DNA of 64,000 nt from Glossina fuscipes. Its lineage: Eukaryota; Arthropoda; Insecta; Diptera; Glossinidae. Shown here piece by piece: positions 24,055 to 37,208 of this stretch; the stretch's first letter is position 1; every line of letters starts with the position of its first letter. The stretch is taken from NCBI RefSeq assembly GCF_014805625.2, contig NW_023998416.1:19774065-19838064 (forward strand), read 5' to 3'. The notes under the pieces are model-generated. The model was given only the letters and a program-made list of their open reading frames with translations, searched no databases and was not told where the DNA came from. Made by a program: the position numbers and the translations under genes.

Positions 24055-27000
24055 TGTATTCTTGGGTTCTTTAATATCGTCATCTGTGTTGAAGAGTAAA
24101 TTTCTATTATTGTGGTAACTGTCTCTTATTTTAACCAATTGCGGGAAGAAGCCCCCCGTGTAATTAAGCTTTCTATATCTGTCTTTAACTGCATGTCTGC
24201 TTTATTTCTATCTCCATTTCCGTCATCTGCTTTTATCTACCGATATCGATATCTATCCCTTGAATCAAATCTTTTCTTTTCCTCTTATGGACCTACGGCC
24301 GATTAGTAAAGCTACGACATTTAATTACATTACCTGGAACTGCTTTTTCGTTAGGTTGAGTTGAGCTTTTATGGATACCTCCACGTCCGGCATAGGTACA
24401 GGGTTAGAAATGGAGAAAAAATTAGAGATGGATATGGAGAAAAAGCATTTTCTTTGGGTAAGTTATAAAGTGCGAGTTCAAATAAAAAAATATATTGTAA
24501 AGCGTCTAAAAAAAAGGACAAGATACAAGTGGCTGAGCTCATTCAGAAATCTACTTTCGACTATAGATGGATAATAAAAATTGATACACTTTTATTTTTT
24601 TTATCTGCAATTCTTTTCTACTTATTTGTCAAAGAGCCTAGCGAGTTTTAAAAGTCAACAATGGAGAAGCGGTCTTTCTTCTCACATCACTAAAGGTTAT
24701 ATTCCTTAAGCGAGTTCTTTCTCAAGTACTTTATATAGGATACATTCTGTTCGTATCAATTAGGTCCAGTAAGAACGGGCAGGAACTTTCGATTCTTTGA
24801 TTCTTGGATCGAGTCGTTGTGATGATACACTTACTGCTATTAATATAAATGTGTATCAGTGGGCGATCTGGCGATCTAATCCGAAGTCAGTCCTGTATGT
24901 GTAGCCACATACGTAGCACAACGTCCTCGTGTGTGCCATGTAAAAATCGGACAAAGGAAAAGGGCAACGCGAAAAATGCCACGCCAATAAGTTAGTTAAT
25001 CACTTTGTCGCACTGCAACCGGAATAACAGCTTGTTCTGGTTCAATGCACGTCTACTACTTGGGCTATTTTAACGTATTAAACAGTAATTGAGTTAAGTA
25101 ACTGAAGCAAACAGCTGCCAGGAGAGAATATAGGTGCGCATAGGTAAACCACCACAAGTACGCTTTTGGGGGAAAAAGGATTGACAAAAAATTATATTCC
25201 GGCAGCGATTCTAAGATGGTATTGACCACATGGACGGCTTCTCGCAATATTTATTATCCCATTGTGTAGTGAAAAGACAACAAAAATATTTTTTCGTTTT
25301 ATTAAAACATTTCTTTTCAATTTCCTCCGCTGTACATAAATGGATTACACGCACATTAGAGCAACATTATGTTAGCTAAATAAATTTTATATTTATAGCG
25401 GAAAAAAACTACGACACGCAGACACTACTATACATTGTAACCGTTCATACATGAGCGACTTTCAGGAATGTTGTGTTAAAGTTCATGGCGAGGAAACGAA
25501 AAAAAAAAACAAAAAAAACAAAACGAAAATAACAAAAGCTTCCACGGGACAAATTTTCTTGCTGGTCTTAGCTCTTTTTATGCAATGAATAATGAAAAAA
25601 AAGAAAGAAGGAGAAAAACATTTGCATGTTTGTTCGCAATTTAATTAGCATGAATATGTAACTTTGTCAAATGCAATGCGCTTAATCATACATTCGTTCG
25701 TACACAGGCAGCTATTCCCAGAATTAAACAATCATTTGAGAACCATTTCACCGTTTGTGGAAGTCATTTATTTAAGTAATTGTGGAATATATATATATGG
25801 TATAGCGTATATTTAACACATACATAGTATGTCTATATATGTATATAAATTGAAAAATGACTTTGTGAAGTTTTGCACTAAAATTCATTTACATTTTTCC
25901 TATCTGTTCAGTGAACTTTAGTAAAGCTAATCGATAATCTTACGCCATTTTTATGATAAACCCTTCATGCCATCGTTATAGAACTTCCGGGAATTCTGGG
26001 CGAAACTGGGATAATTTTGAAATCAATTTTATACGATTAAAAGGGTTCTGATAGTTGGACGAGATAAGCTCCGTTCTATAAGAGCAATGAATTGAGGTCA
26101 AGCTCCTCTCTTTTATTAAAAAAGTGTATAGTGTGGTGTTCTGAAGGAAAACGACGCCTTTACTATTGACTAATAGCGACCTCTTTTCTTACCGTCCGCT
26201 GTATTTGTTAAAAGTAACGAATGTAATCGATCATATGACCATCTTTGGGTTGCACCAAACACTAAAGACAGCGTTATGTGCTCTTTCCCGTTTCCGCTGG
26301 TTCATCTATGTTGGATGGCCAGTTTCCTCACGCACGACCCACTTTGTATTGCTGGCTCGATTTCCTTTCCTTTTGCTTGAGCAGCAATTTGCAGATGTTT
26401 GTTCCTGTATCGACATTTTTTGCATCCAGCCTTACGCAAATCGCTCAAATCGGTTTAGTTACAGAGTAATGTCATAAGACGAAGGTCTTTTGAAGATTTT
26501 CGTTCACTTTATGAACCGGTGCATCATTTGCTGTTTAATATAGTAAAGGAAACGCTTTACTGAGCAAAAACTCCATTCAGTTATCACTATATAAGGCTGC
26601 GAAGTGTTGACGTTCTGATCGAAGCCGCGTTCCAAAATATAGCGAATGTTTTTAGAATTTTCGTTCCTGTTCGAAGCGTAATTACATTCGATTGAATTAG
26701 AAAATCAAACGCAATTTCATTTATTTATGGATTGTCGCCTTTTACACGCTCAATAGGGTTGGCTGTGACCAATGTTACGTAAAACTAAGGATATGCCTCT
26801 GTTGTGTGGTGCCTTTCAAGCACTGGTTGTGAGTGTGGCTCTATGCTAGCTGTGTATATTCTTTTTTTCTTTTGTTTCCTTCTTATTTGTTTTATTATAC
26901 TTATACTAGGATTTAATATTAATTAATAAAAAAAAGATTTACTTTAAAAGTCAATTCAACTCGACTGTCAATTTGTTTTAGTTGAGTTTCATATATAAGT

Positions 27001-27552
27001 AAATAAAGGAAATAAATAACTAAATGAATATCTATGGAGGAGAAACGCCACGAACTTTTTCTTTGGCCATATGAACATATAAATAAAACATATTTTACAT
27101 AAAGCAACAACGAGCAGCGTACAACTAAGTTACACTAGAAACACAGTGAAAGCGTCTTACCTCGAGTTAGTTGCTCGAATTCAACCACCAATCTTCCATA
27201 TTTGAACTCAAGCTTCAAATAGTTTTAAGCTAAGAATCGATTTGAATTCAATCACATTTAAAATAACAAATTTACCTAAATTATCTACGCATTACTTACT
27301 TATTTATTTCGTATGCCTTTGTTATTTTTGTGTTTCTTTCGTTTTTAAACTGTGTAAATGGTTTTGTTCTTGGTCACTCTGCTCGTTTATATCATTTCGT
27401 AGTTTGGTTCCGCTCAAATTTATTTCTTTTTTTTCTTCCTTTTTCTTAATGATTTCCATATATGCATTTTATTGTTGTTGTTGTTTGTGTTGTGAATAAA
27501 ATTTTATAATGCAAGTAAACTCTGTAATATTCTTTACCCATCCAACAGCACT

Positions 27553-27586
27553 TATCGATAAGAAGTCACGTCTACGGTCACACCGT
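27553..27586 (+). promoter_or_regulatory. DRE plus Motif-1-like promoter element pair
   Basis: TATCGATA at 27553-27560 is the fly DNA-replication-related element bound by DREF. Sixteen bases on, GGTCACACCGT at 27576-27586 differs by one base from core-promoter Motif 1 (YGGTCACACTR, bound by M1BP). The pair is typical of fly housekeeping promoters and some boundary elements. No gene start is recognisable within a few hundred bases on either strand, so the target is unknown. Confidence 0.4.
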
Positions 27587-28847
27587 TGCGGACACGGCTA
27601 TGTGCATTCTTAATAAGGGATAGTCCATGCATTAATGCCAATAACTAACTACGACAGCATACAGAAAAGAAAAACGCTAAAGTCTTCATTATATTAATCA
27701 AACATTGGGAAAAATAAATATTAATTGGAAAAGACACAAATAGTGTTAATTTTAGGCTTTTATTTTATGAATTTAAATAAAAATGCAAGGGCAACGGTCT
27801 AATTATCATAAGACGAATTTTGAATACCCATTAACTTGAGGGGTCTCAATAGTTGTGTGACATAACACTCTCCGTGCATTAAAGTATCTACTATCCAGGG
27901 CCTAGACAACGAAACGACCCTGACATGATTTCGATAAAATTAAATCGCGAGCTATAGGTAACAATAAAAGTAAACAGAATAATACGTAATAAGTCGTAAG
28001 TAATAGAGACGCCATTGATCGGTCGGTAAATTCCGTCTTCTTTGGTTTGCTGTATAGCAGTCGATCTCCAATTATGAGAACCCCGGATATCATTACTTGA
28101 AGGGTAGAAGTATAATAGAAAAAGAGTTTTGTTAAATGTACCGTAACGAGCTCGCATAACTGATCATTCAATGCTTGGAAATTATGTACGTTGTTAGCTC
28201 CAGCAAACGGCGGGCTCAACTCAGATCGAAAATTTGCTTCTTACGACACTCTTTAGAAAACTTCCGACTTTTGAAACCCAACGAATGACAAAACAAATAG
28301 GCTTTCATTAAAGTTAAACACAAGACACAAAACGGAAGCAAAGACTGAACGTATGAAAAAAGACTCTTTAATATTAAGCTGCACCTTAAGTTCTTAGCTC
28401 CAAATGCAATCAAAATATATGCACAAAATATATTTCTTTTTTTCAACAACTTCCTTAGTAAATATATATATTTTGAAATTCTTAATGACCTTCAGACCTT
28501 TGTTTAAATTCGAAATCAGGCTTGCGACGAAGGTAAAATAAAACACTATCTGCAGTTTTTCCATTTGTTTTGCAAATGCCGGTATATGGAACGGTAGTCG
28601 ATCGGAACTGCTTGTCCTTTAAACGCCCTACTACCCTCTCTGGGACAGATGCCTCTTGGGGCGTTCAAGGTCAACGCTCCCTCTTTGCCTTTTCTCACGG
28701 CATTTTCAGAGTAAATTCCGTAACCAATTGCTCGCTTATAAAAAGAAAAGAAACAGTATTACCCTGCCAGGTGGGTCCAATCTTACCCAAATATGTTTAC
28801 ACTTTTAAAGCATGCACTTCTACTCTCTTCCTCTCCCTCACTCTCTA

Positions 28848-28849
<2 letters not shown>

Positions 28850-28899
<50 letters not shown>
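28850..28899. repeat. (TC)n microsatellite
   Basis: About 20 uninterrupted CT units with CTTTCTCT edges. Polypyrimidine on this strand. Fly GAGA-factor sites are of this type on the other strand, so a regulatory role is possible but not shown. Confidence 0.95.
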
Positions 28900-31371
28900 A
28901 ATCTCTCTTTCTATATCGCTGAGCTGACTCAGCTCATGATAGGCGACAAAAAGAAGATTATAAATTATTCATTCATTAATTACAAGCATAAGCACAACCT
29001 TATTATAATATATGTATACCTCCTAACATTAGTAGGGTCACGGAGTAGCGAGTGATACGACTTCCTTTGCGTAAAATTTTGTTATTCAAAAAAGTATATA
29101 AATGACCTTCACATAAAACTGCGGACCTCTTGTTTCCTACTTATAAATATGTATATTAAAACAAAAATTAATTAATTAAATTTTCAGAAATCTTGTAAAA
29201 ATTTATGGCGCTCTCCAAATTAATAAACAAGTAAATAAAATATTTAGATTTTGAAATATTTGTTTAGAGTTAAGCGCAAAGTCAAGTCTCTGCTGTTAAC
29301 TAAACAATGTTTATGGCGTTCGCTTGTTTATTGGCTTAGACTTCCGTCTCTGTATAAATGATTTCTCTGTAAGAGTTCTCAGGCATTTCTTTCACGCATA
29401 CCATGACGAATTGAAAGCGCTGAGAAAAGCGCTAAGTAAATCTTATTTTACAAACATTCCAAAGCTTGCGTGTTCAGGCGCATTTTTTCTTTCAATCGGA
29501 AAACGGAAAGAAAGCCTGACAAGAGTTATCTTATTGCAGCCTATAAAAAATACCTCAGCAAGTTGGAAAATATATTTTTAGATTGCGTTTCTCTTGACAA
29601 TAGCACGTCTTTCTCTATTTCGTTTTAATTAATTGACGGCTTTAACGGATATCATTTAAATCATAAAAATATCATAAATAATTAAAATTAAATTTAATAT
29701 TGCGTCAAGGAAAAAATTCGTAATGTTTCTATTGATCTGTTTTTTCTATTATTTTCATCATTTATTTAAATATGTTTTATATATATTTATTATTTTTATT
29801 CATTTATTATATTTATTAAGTAAAGTTTATTAAACTTAACATGTGCCAAAGTCATCAATAGCTACATATCTGATATGGGATTATGCCATTACTGCAGATT
29901 GTCTAGGATTTGTGGGCAAAAACTCAAATCAAATAATTTTTACGGGCATACTTTGAAGCCGACTTTGCACCCTTAACGGGAGTCAGCAGAGAATGGAACA
30001 AACGCTAGTCGGACGGGATAAAATTCGGGCAAGATAGTGGATGCATTAAAGCTTCTTAGCCCAGCTCTCAAAGTTTTCGTCAACCATGTGATCTCGTATT
30101 GCTGTGATCGAAAGCAATGCCTTTCGCATCACGTTTAGCTATAGCCTAAGAGAGATGTATTTCTTAAAACTTGCTTAAAACAAGTTCCGGTCAATGAACT
30201 GATGCGCCCATATATAACAGAATATTTCACATCCATAATGCGTTGGTTTCAGGTGATCGGAGACAAAGGTTCGTTTTAAAGCGACTATGGGAGCCTCACA
30301 GAGACGCCACACGTCATAAACATTTTTATTCTAACGCTTGCGGTCCGGAAATATCAAAATTGACCCAAAGTCACAAAAACTTTGGCAAGAAAACGCATTG
30401 TTGCTGCTGCTATGACTAATGAGCGATCACAATGCCACAATGTGGCTGTAAATCTCATCCTCGTTATTACTTATGATTACACACTGCCCAGCTTTACAAG
30501 GTAATTATAACATGGATTCACTTACGAGATGCTGCGATTCATTTTCACCTTCACTTTCACTATCTGCTAGGACGGGTAGCGAAACTTTGTCTTTAACCTA
30601 ATTATGCTTTATCTTTATATCAGCGATCACACATATCTGGACAACCCTATGCCCTAGGCGATGTTTAACTGTTTTCTTGCATCAATGGAAAGCATAACGA
30701 TAACAGTGCGTTCTTTAATGTCGGGCAGTCAGCTTGTAAAAGTTATTACCTGTAATTGTCGTGCATGTGCATGGCACGGCAACGTGTAAAGAATTTATAA
30801 TTTCAGTATAATAGAACCGCAAAACATCTCCTGCGAAGAAGAAGGTGAGAAGAACAAAACTTCAAACTCACATTTAAAAAAGGAAAGGTTACAACCGAAT
30901 ATTTTGATATCCTTCTTCTTCGTCGCTCCTTTTTTTTCCTCATAAATTTCATTCAAAAATTAAGAAATATCTTTTTACATAAGGTAGACGTGAATGTTGC
31001 GCTGTTACTTGTGTTGCGGTAACGTAACGTAACATATTTAATATTTGTTGATATGAAATAAAAAATGTTGAATGGAATGGCTGCTTTAGAGTTTCTTGTA
31101 GGTCGAAGAATGAGTGGTAGTTGCTGGGGTCAATCATTTGGTAAACTTAACATACCGCATATTTGTTAAGCATAATAATATCTCCGACTGTTCGAATTTT
31201 TTTCAAAGCAAATAAACGACGGCAAAAGTTATTGCCAACGAACAGGTAACGTGAACAAGTTAACATTAACAACACAATGACTAGAAAGGCTATAATTGCG
31301 TCGGAGGTAATCGGTGATCGAATAAAATTTTATAAATGGAAAACCCGATTTTTTATTACTTGATTATTACA

Positions 31372-32160
31372 AATAAGGAATTAGTAATTACGAATTCTAT
31401 TCTACGCATTAAGAACTATGAATTTATGAATGAATTATTTATGAATGAAATTATGAATTAGGAATTATGAAGTGTGTATTGTAGGAATTAGGGACTAATT
31501 TTTACGAATTGTGAAAGTTATGAATTTGGATGTACGAATTATGGTATATGAATTACATATTATAAATTTTGCAATAATGAATTGTGATCAATGAATTACG
31601 AATTATCAAAATTTGCAATTATGAAATATACTTTTTAGAAATTGTGAATCACGAACTATGCATTGGAAATTAGAAACTATAAAATTATGAATTGTGAATT
31701 ATAAGAATTAGGATTTATGAATTATAAACAAATTGTAAATTACAAGTTATGAGTAGAAAGTAAAATGATGAACTATTAGTTATGAGTTATTAAGTTGTGG
31801 GAAGTATGAATTACGCCTTATGATTTATATGAACTAGAAATTGAGAATAATGAATTAAAAGTGGAAGATGAAACTGTGGACCATGAATTTTAAATTATGA
31901 ATTACAAGAATCATGAGTTAAGAATTATGAAAAGGTAAGTATGAATTATGAAATTACCAGAGCCATGAAATGTGAATTATATGTTACAAATTGGGAATTA
32001 TGAGTTACTTCTTATAAAAATTAGAACTTATGAATTAGGAATTAAAAGTTGGAAATTAGAATTTGGAATTAGGAATAGTCGATTAGGAATTACGAATAAT
32101 ATACATTAGGAATTAGGAATTGGGAATTAGGAATAGTCGATTAGGAATTATGAATAAAAT
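31372..32160. repeat. Degenerate GAATTA array (about 790 bp)
   Basis: Dozens of copies of a 7-10 base word GAATTAY/GAATTAG/GAATTTAT, head to tail, with variable spacers. Near the right end a longer unit AGGAATAGTCGATTAGGAAT occurs at about 32070 and again at about 32128, so a secondary duplication of ~58 bases happened inside the array. Divergence increases to the left. It has no open frame of note and does not resemble a known coding repeat. Confidence 0.85.
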
Positions 32161-33249
32161 TGACTGCAAAATAGTAACGGAATTTTTCATCAGTGAAAGA
32201 CGCCTCGCTGCTCGCTGGTTAAAAGTACTTGCATTCTGCTCTTAAAATTATTCGTATCAAGCCACGGATCTATGTGCCATTGTGCATTTTTCAAAGTTTT
32301 TCATGGACAATGATTTCTTGAATCATTCGCATCCATTGTCAGACTCTATGGCTACCGAATATCATCTCAAAGATATCAGCAATCGATAAGAGACTGAATC
32401 AGAGACTTGCATCTATGCGGTGCAAGCATGCCGCAATATACTTTTGATGCGGTTGTCCGGATGTTACAAGTGAAATTTAAAAATTAATATAACTTTATCC
32501 CTTCGTTATACGTGCACGAGAAGAACGCAAAAGGCGTTTATTTTAGCAACAACCTGTTTTATTGTAACCTAAAGAGATGAGTCATTTACTAAATTGTGCA
32601 TGCACAAGCTTGCTTAAATGTATATGCGCGACGGAGTTATGGGAAATTTGTATTGAAAAAAAGATGTTTTGATTTCTTAAGCGCATGTTTAGTGCTGACC
32701 GTTAACAAAGTGCGATTCCCACGGCCACTCCCTTCACACGAAACATTAAGAGATATTCATGTGCGCTTGCACACACACAAACACACAGACATGCAAATAT
32801 GTATTATTACCATTTTAGAAACAGATATGTATCCGTGTATATATGCAGAAAGGTATAAGATCGGGATATGAAACAAGTGAACTTTAAGCAAGACAGCTTC
32901 GATTGATGCAAGCAAAAAGAAAAAGAGTACGAACATCTGCATGCCTGTTGCAGACACAAGAAGAAGGAGAAGCAATTCAAAGAGTTAAGCAATAAACCAG
33001 CTTAAGCTGAACAGGTTTACTGCCTAAGTCTTTTGTTTGTATATGTAATTCATAAATAACAATAGCAATAACAACAGCAACAACAACAACAGCAAAAAAA
33101 TCGATAATTTGTTAATTCATAACGTAATAAATTACAAATTTATTTGTACGATTTTCCGCATGCAAGGAAACCCTAGAAAATTCGATTGTCGTTGAATAAC
33201 TTTTTATTAAGAAAAAGAAAAATTTGATCTTTGGCTATTACGTAATAAA

Positions 33250-35923
33250 ATGAGATATTATTTGTTTGATGAGATTTGCCTGCACAATAAAAAGGATGAC
33301 TTTTGGATTATTATACATGACAATATCTTCAATCTGACGCCTATGCTAAAGGACCGATACGACTCCTGGAATAAAGTTAGTTTTCGTAGGCAAAAATTGT
33401 CGACCTTTACTTTGTTTTTTCTTTGCAGAATCTTGACTTACTTCTAAGCTTTGGCGGCAAAGATATATCGCATTTTTTTCTTTATAATAATTTGCCAAAA
33501 ACCGAAATCTCTCCGGTCACTGGCAAGCCGCGTGTATTGTTTCCGCCCATATTGGAGGCGGCTGTTAGCGAGCATTGTAAGACTACCGGTAAACTTTGGA
33601 GTCAAGACTCTTTTTATCATATCGGTCGTTTGACGAGAAAAGAAAGGCGGCTACGTATCATTAACACGTTGACGGGCACCACCACCGCCATGAAAGTTTG
33701 TGATGAGGACACAATCTACGATATCCAACGGAAATATTCCGAACTCTACAATTCCCATGCGGGCAGTTATTTATGGCGAAAATTTTCATATGGTGTAAGT
33801 ATGCACGTTATAGAGAAAGGTGGAAACACATATTAGAAAGGAATTAGAAGAAGAATGAAGCTAATGAACAGTTTTCCCGTTACGTAGCGTTTATTTGAAG
33901 AGAAGACCGCTAGTAGAGATAAGCTTCAAGTATGCAAACGTCAAGTATTCTTCAAGTAAGCTTTCAAATTACATTGTGTCCATTCTTTTTCCGAAAGTTT
34001 TGTTTTGCTGGACTTCGATTGGTAAAGTATTGCATATAGTATATCGGGAAAATCTGTAGCGAAAAACTTCTTAAATTACAAGAAGAAGGAAAATACTTTG
34101 CGTCCAATTTCTAGTAACATTGATATTCGAAATCACTTGGCCGCTTTACGTCCTGCGTGAAATTATTAAAAAACTCTTCATTTCTGGTCCATATAGTTTC
34201 CAGGACTAAATAATGGTCGCACCGAGAGAAAGCAAGCAAATACAGAAAATGTTAAGGGACACAGAGTTGCGTTTTCGCCTTGAAATAATCAACGGGCGTA
34301 ATTTCATGATCCTCTTTAAATGCAGGAAGTCGGCTAATAGATAGCTTTAGTAGGTTTCTGTGTAAGGAAATATGTTGCTCATCTCCTGGCGTAGCCTATA
34401 TTAAGGCACTTCAGGCTTGGAAGTCTGAGAGCATTTGACAGAGAACATGACATGAGAGAGAACCTTTGACTGCTTATCTATTATTGTATTTATTGTAATT
34501 CGTGTCCTATAATCAGTATTTGCAGCACGGATCAGAGTTGTAGCTCTAATGGTTCTATTAACAAAGGGAAAGGAAAAGAAAAAGTTTTAAGCGCTATTAT
34601 TAATGCTTGTCCGGAACGAGATTACAACTAAGCAAATACAGGATAAGTGTCTTATAATGGGTTTTTGTTGTAAGCGAGCTCAAACATCTGCGCATTTAAG
34701 TAGCAGTAGTACAGTAGTGTCTGTCCGCAGGACTCTATGAGAGCTGTCATCCTGTCCGAATTAAAGGAAGAAGGCTTGAAGGACATAGTAGACGAAAAAC
34801 ACAACGAAAAATGGAGTTTTTGTCAACTTTTCTTTTGGACGGAATAGAAAGTAATTGAACAATAAAATTCGGGGAGGTTAGTAGGCGTATATTTAAGCAT
34901 AAAAAAAGTAAAATATTTCTAAGATATATTTAAAAATGGCGACACTAGCGCTATAACCTTGAAAGGGCTCTGCTGCAAATTTTATGACTGATCCAACATT
35001 GAAAAAGTGAAAATCATTTATTCTATATCCCTATATCTAGTGAAATATGTAGGAGATTTGAAAAACATATCTGTACACGCTTGACTCGTATTTGAATAAA
35101 ACGGTTCAATTTCATCGAACAAATCAAATTTTTAAGATGTTGCCACGCCCACAATTGTCTCTTTAGGTCATTCATGACTATTTAAGAAATAATTTGAGTA
35201 AACAAAAAAAATTTGATTTTTTGAGAAATGCACAGAGCGGCGCACCCCTCTAAGGCGGCGTAATATAACTTTCTTGAGGCATTAAAATCTTCTGTTTTTC
35301 TCTTCGAGTTCTTCAGAGGACTTCTGGACGAAGGTATCGTTTTGAGTAAAGCTCTATAGACAAATGCGCTTTAGTAGGCATTTAAGTTTACGTGTAGTTA
35401 CGCCTAAGTTAAAGGGCTTCTGTGACCGTACAGAAGTATTCTGCAAATAGCTAAAGAGTCATTAATGCGATTAGGAGATGGCTGACCTTTTCAGCGACAT
35501 CATTTCATGCAAAGTGCATTGTAAACTTTGGATAACATATTCTGGTTCGTATCAATCTGATCTCTTTCTAAATATTGCTCAAACGAAGATTTTTGGAAAT
35601 AAATTTGGATTTGCAGCAAGAAGATTTATGCTGAGCGACATTCTGTAGTCAGAACACAAAATCTTATCTATTATGTTGTTTGTTTGTAAGGCGAAATAAA
35701 GTTTGTAACTTGCAATTGTATTACATGAACCATTTTCATCCTTAATCGTGATTCTTCCTCCTTTTAACATATATTTGCATATCATTTACAGGGCGACTGT
35801 CCCGGTGAATTGCTGTTACATGAAACTCTAGACGGCAACGGTTTAGTCGACGAAGAAACTGATATTGAATTACCACCGCCCTCTATATGGTTGTACTATA
35901 CTAATGACTTGACTATAGCTTAA
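33250..35923 (+). CDS. CYB5D1: Cytochrome b5 domain-containing protein 1 (CYB5D1)
   Basis: A 207-residue protein in three exons: 33250-33375, 33429-33794 and 35792-35923 (TAA). All introns are phase 0 and GT-AG; the second is about 2 kb. Residues 1-60 hold the b5-like part (YYLFDEICLHNKKDDFWIII ... NIFNLTPML ... FGGKDISHFF). The rest is the family-specific tail: R-L-T-R-K-E-R-R-L-R-I-I-N-T-L-T, YNSHAGSYLWR, LLLHETLDGNGL and a C-terminal WLYYTNDLTIA. Length is close to the human protein (about 228). The family is associated with motile cilia and axonemes in animals and algae; in flies that would mean sperm tails or chordotonal neurons (inference). The HPGG heme motif of ordinary b5 reads S-F-G-G here (49-52), so conventional heme binding is uncertain. 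The first ATG in exon 1 is chosen; the frame remains open for a few codons upstream. Confidence 0.9.
33795..35791 (+). other. Intron 2 of CYB5D1
   Basis: About 2 kb between the donor GTAAGT at 33795 and the acceptor TTTACAG ending at 35791. It holds no recognisable nested gene. Around 34970-35180 sequence such as GTTGCCACGCCCAC resembles parts of the dispersed repeats elsewhere, so old insertions may have lengthened it. Confidence 0.75.
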
Positions 35924-35976
35924 AAATTTTCAAATCAATTTTTTTATTTTATATTTTTAAAATTATCATTTTTAAC

Positions 35977-35982
35977 AATAAA
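35977..35982 (+). terminator. Poly-A signal of CYB5D1
   Basis: AATAAA 53 bases after the stop codon, followed by T-rich sequence. This implies a very short 3' untranslated region. Confidence 0.6.
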
Positions 35983-36648
35983 AAATTTTATGAAATTTTT
36001 CCAAGTTTTCCGTTTAAAAATTGTCTGGTAGCTGACACATTTTATTTATGCATAAAGTCATGCGTAGCAAAATTATTATATTTTTTTATCAGATATACAG
36101 CCAGCCGCCATATATGCGTTCAAGACAAATTAGTGGAAAATTTTCCAATTCCAAGAATTGTTTATAATATTGTATCGCTAAATGTTCGCCTTATGCATTT
36201 TACTTTAATCTATGAATGAATTGATCATAATGCTTAAAAGCTTTGAAAAAAGAAGAAACGAATGCACACTGAGGCATAAGGCACATAATAATAATAATAA
36301 CGATACTGGATTCCATTCATATATAAATTTTTAATTTTTCTTTGCTTCTTTCTTTTTTTAATAAAAAGTCTAAGCTCAAGTGAAGCAATTGCCATGAAAA
36401 AGCAGCGCAAACGGTTGAGACAAGAAATTTTCCTATGGTTGGTTGCATTTCATGGATCAGTTGGAGCAGACATTCTGGTGGAGATACCACATATGTAGCG
36501 ATTTGAACATGCATACAAGCAACTGACTTTAACTTTAAAGTCTCAAGTGTGCAAAACGTGAATGTATTCATTAATAAGAGAAAGACGACCGCATATGTCC
36601 TATCATATCCGAATACGAATCTATGATACCCAACATCGAACGGAGGGA

Positions 36649-36666
36649 GGGGGGGGGGGGGGGGGG
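36649..36666 (+). repeat. G18 run
   Basis: 18 consecutive G preceded by GGAGGGA, the only long G tract in the window. It could form a G-quadruplex. Such runs are also prone to sequencing error, so the true length is uncertain. Confidence 0.9.
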
Positions 36667-37188
36667 AAACAAAATGTAAAAGGAAGAGTTTAAGCTACGA
36701 CACGTTTTTTCATATGCCTTTTTGGTCTAGAGGACCAAAATCGATGCCTACTTACAAGATTTATTAAAAATCCAATGGAATCCACTGATTGCAGTAGTGT
36801 ATTAGGGGAATGGAAAAAGCTGCTGCAAATTACTTCCCTTGGGAAGTGCCTGCTGAATGAAGCATCTGAAAAATCTGGCGAAATATTTTCGTCGAGAAGA
36901 TTCTCTGAGCTAAAAATATTTTATTGACTTCTAAGGGCTTCTTACGGATATGTTGCAAACGTCATAACAATATTAGTTCGTCTTCGTTTCCAGCTAAGCC
37001 ATAAAGCAAATCAATGCACACAGTCAGAGAACGCGAGAGTACACATTCTTTTGATGTCTGAATGTCCGCCATGTTAAGCAGTGTAAGGAATTTTTTTTTT
37101 TTTTTTCCTTATGATGAAAAGAACAAAAGCAAACGCTGACTGCAATAAGTGCGTGTTGAAAATTTAAGCGTAAATAAATGTTTAAAGC

Positions 37189-37208
37189 ACACTCACTCAC
37201 TCACTCAC
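37189..37208. repeat. (CACT)n microsatellite
   Basis: Five CACT units followed by CACATACATACACAT-type sequence. Confidence 0.9.

Larger units (their letters stand above)
24055..33249. other. Intergenic, mostly non-coding
   Basis: No confident gene. A frame open through a (CT)n run at 28576-29055 is treated as chance. It holds a DRE/Motif-1 promoter-like pair (27.55 kb), the (TC)n run (28.85 kb) and the GAATTA array (31.4-32.2 kb), each listed separately. AAC/CAG trinucleotide-rich sequence lies at 33060-33098, shortly upstream of CYB5D1. Confidence 0.5.

Noticed and set aside
28576..29055. 160-codon frame with a Leu-Ser run
   Set aside because: It stays open by reading through a (CT)n microsatellite; a good splice donor candidate inside it (near 28769) has no partner exon.
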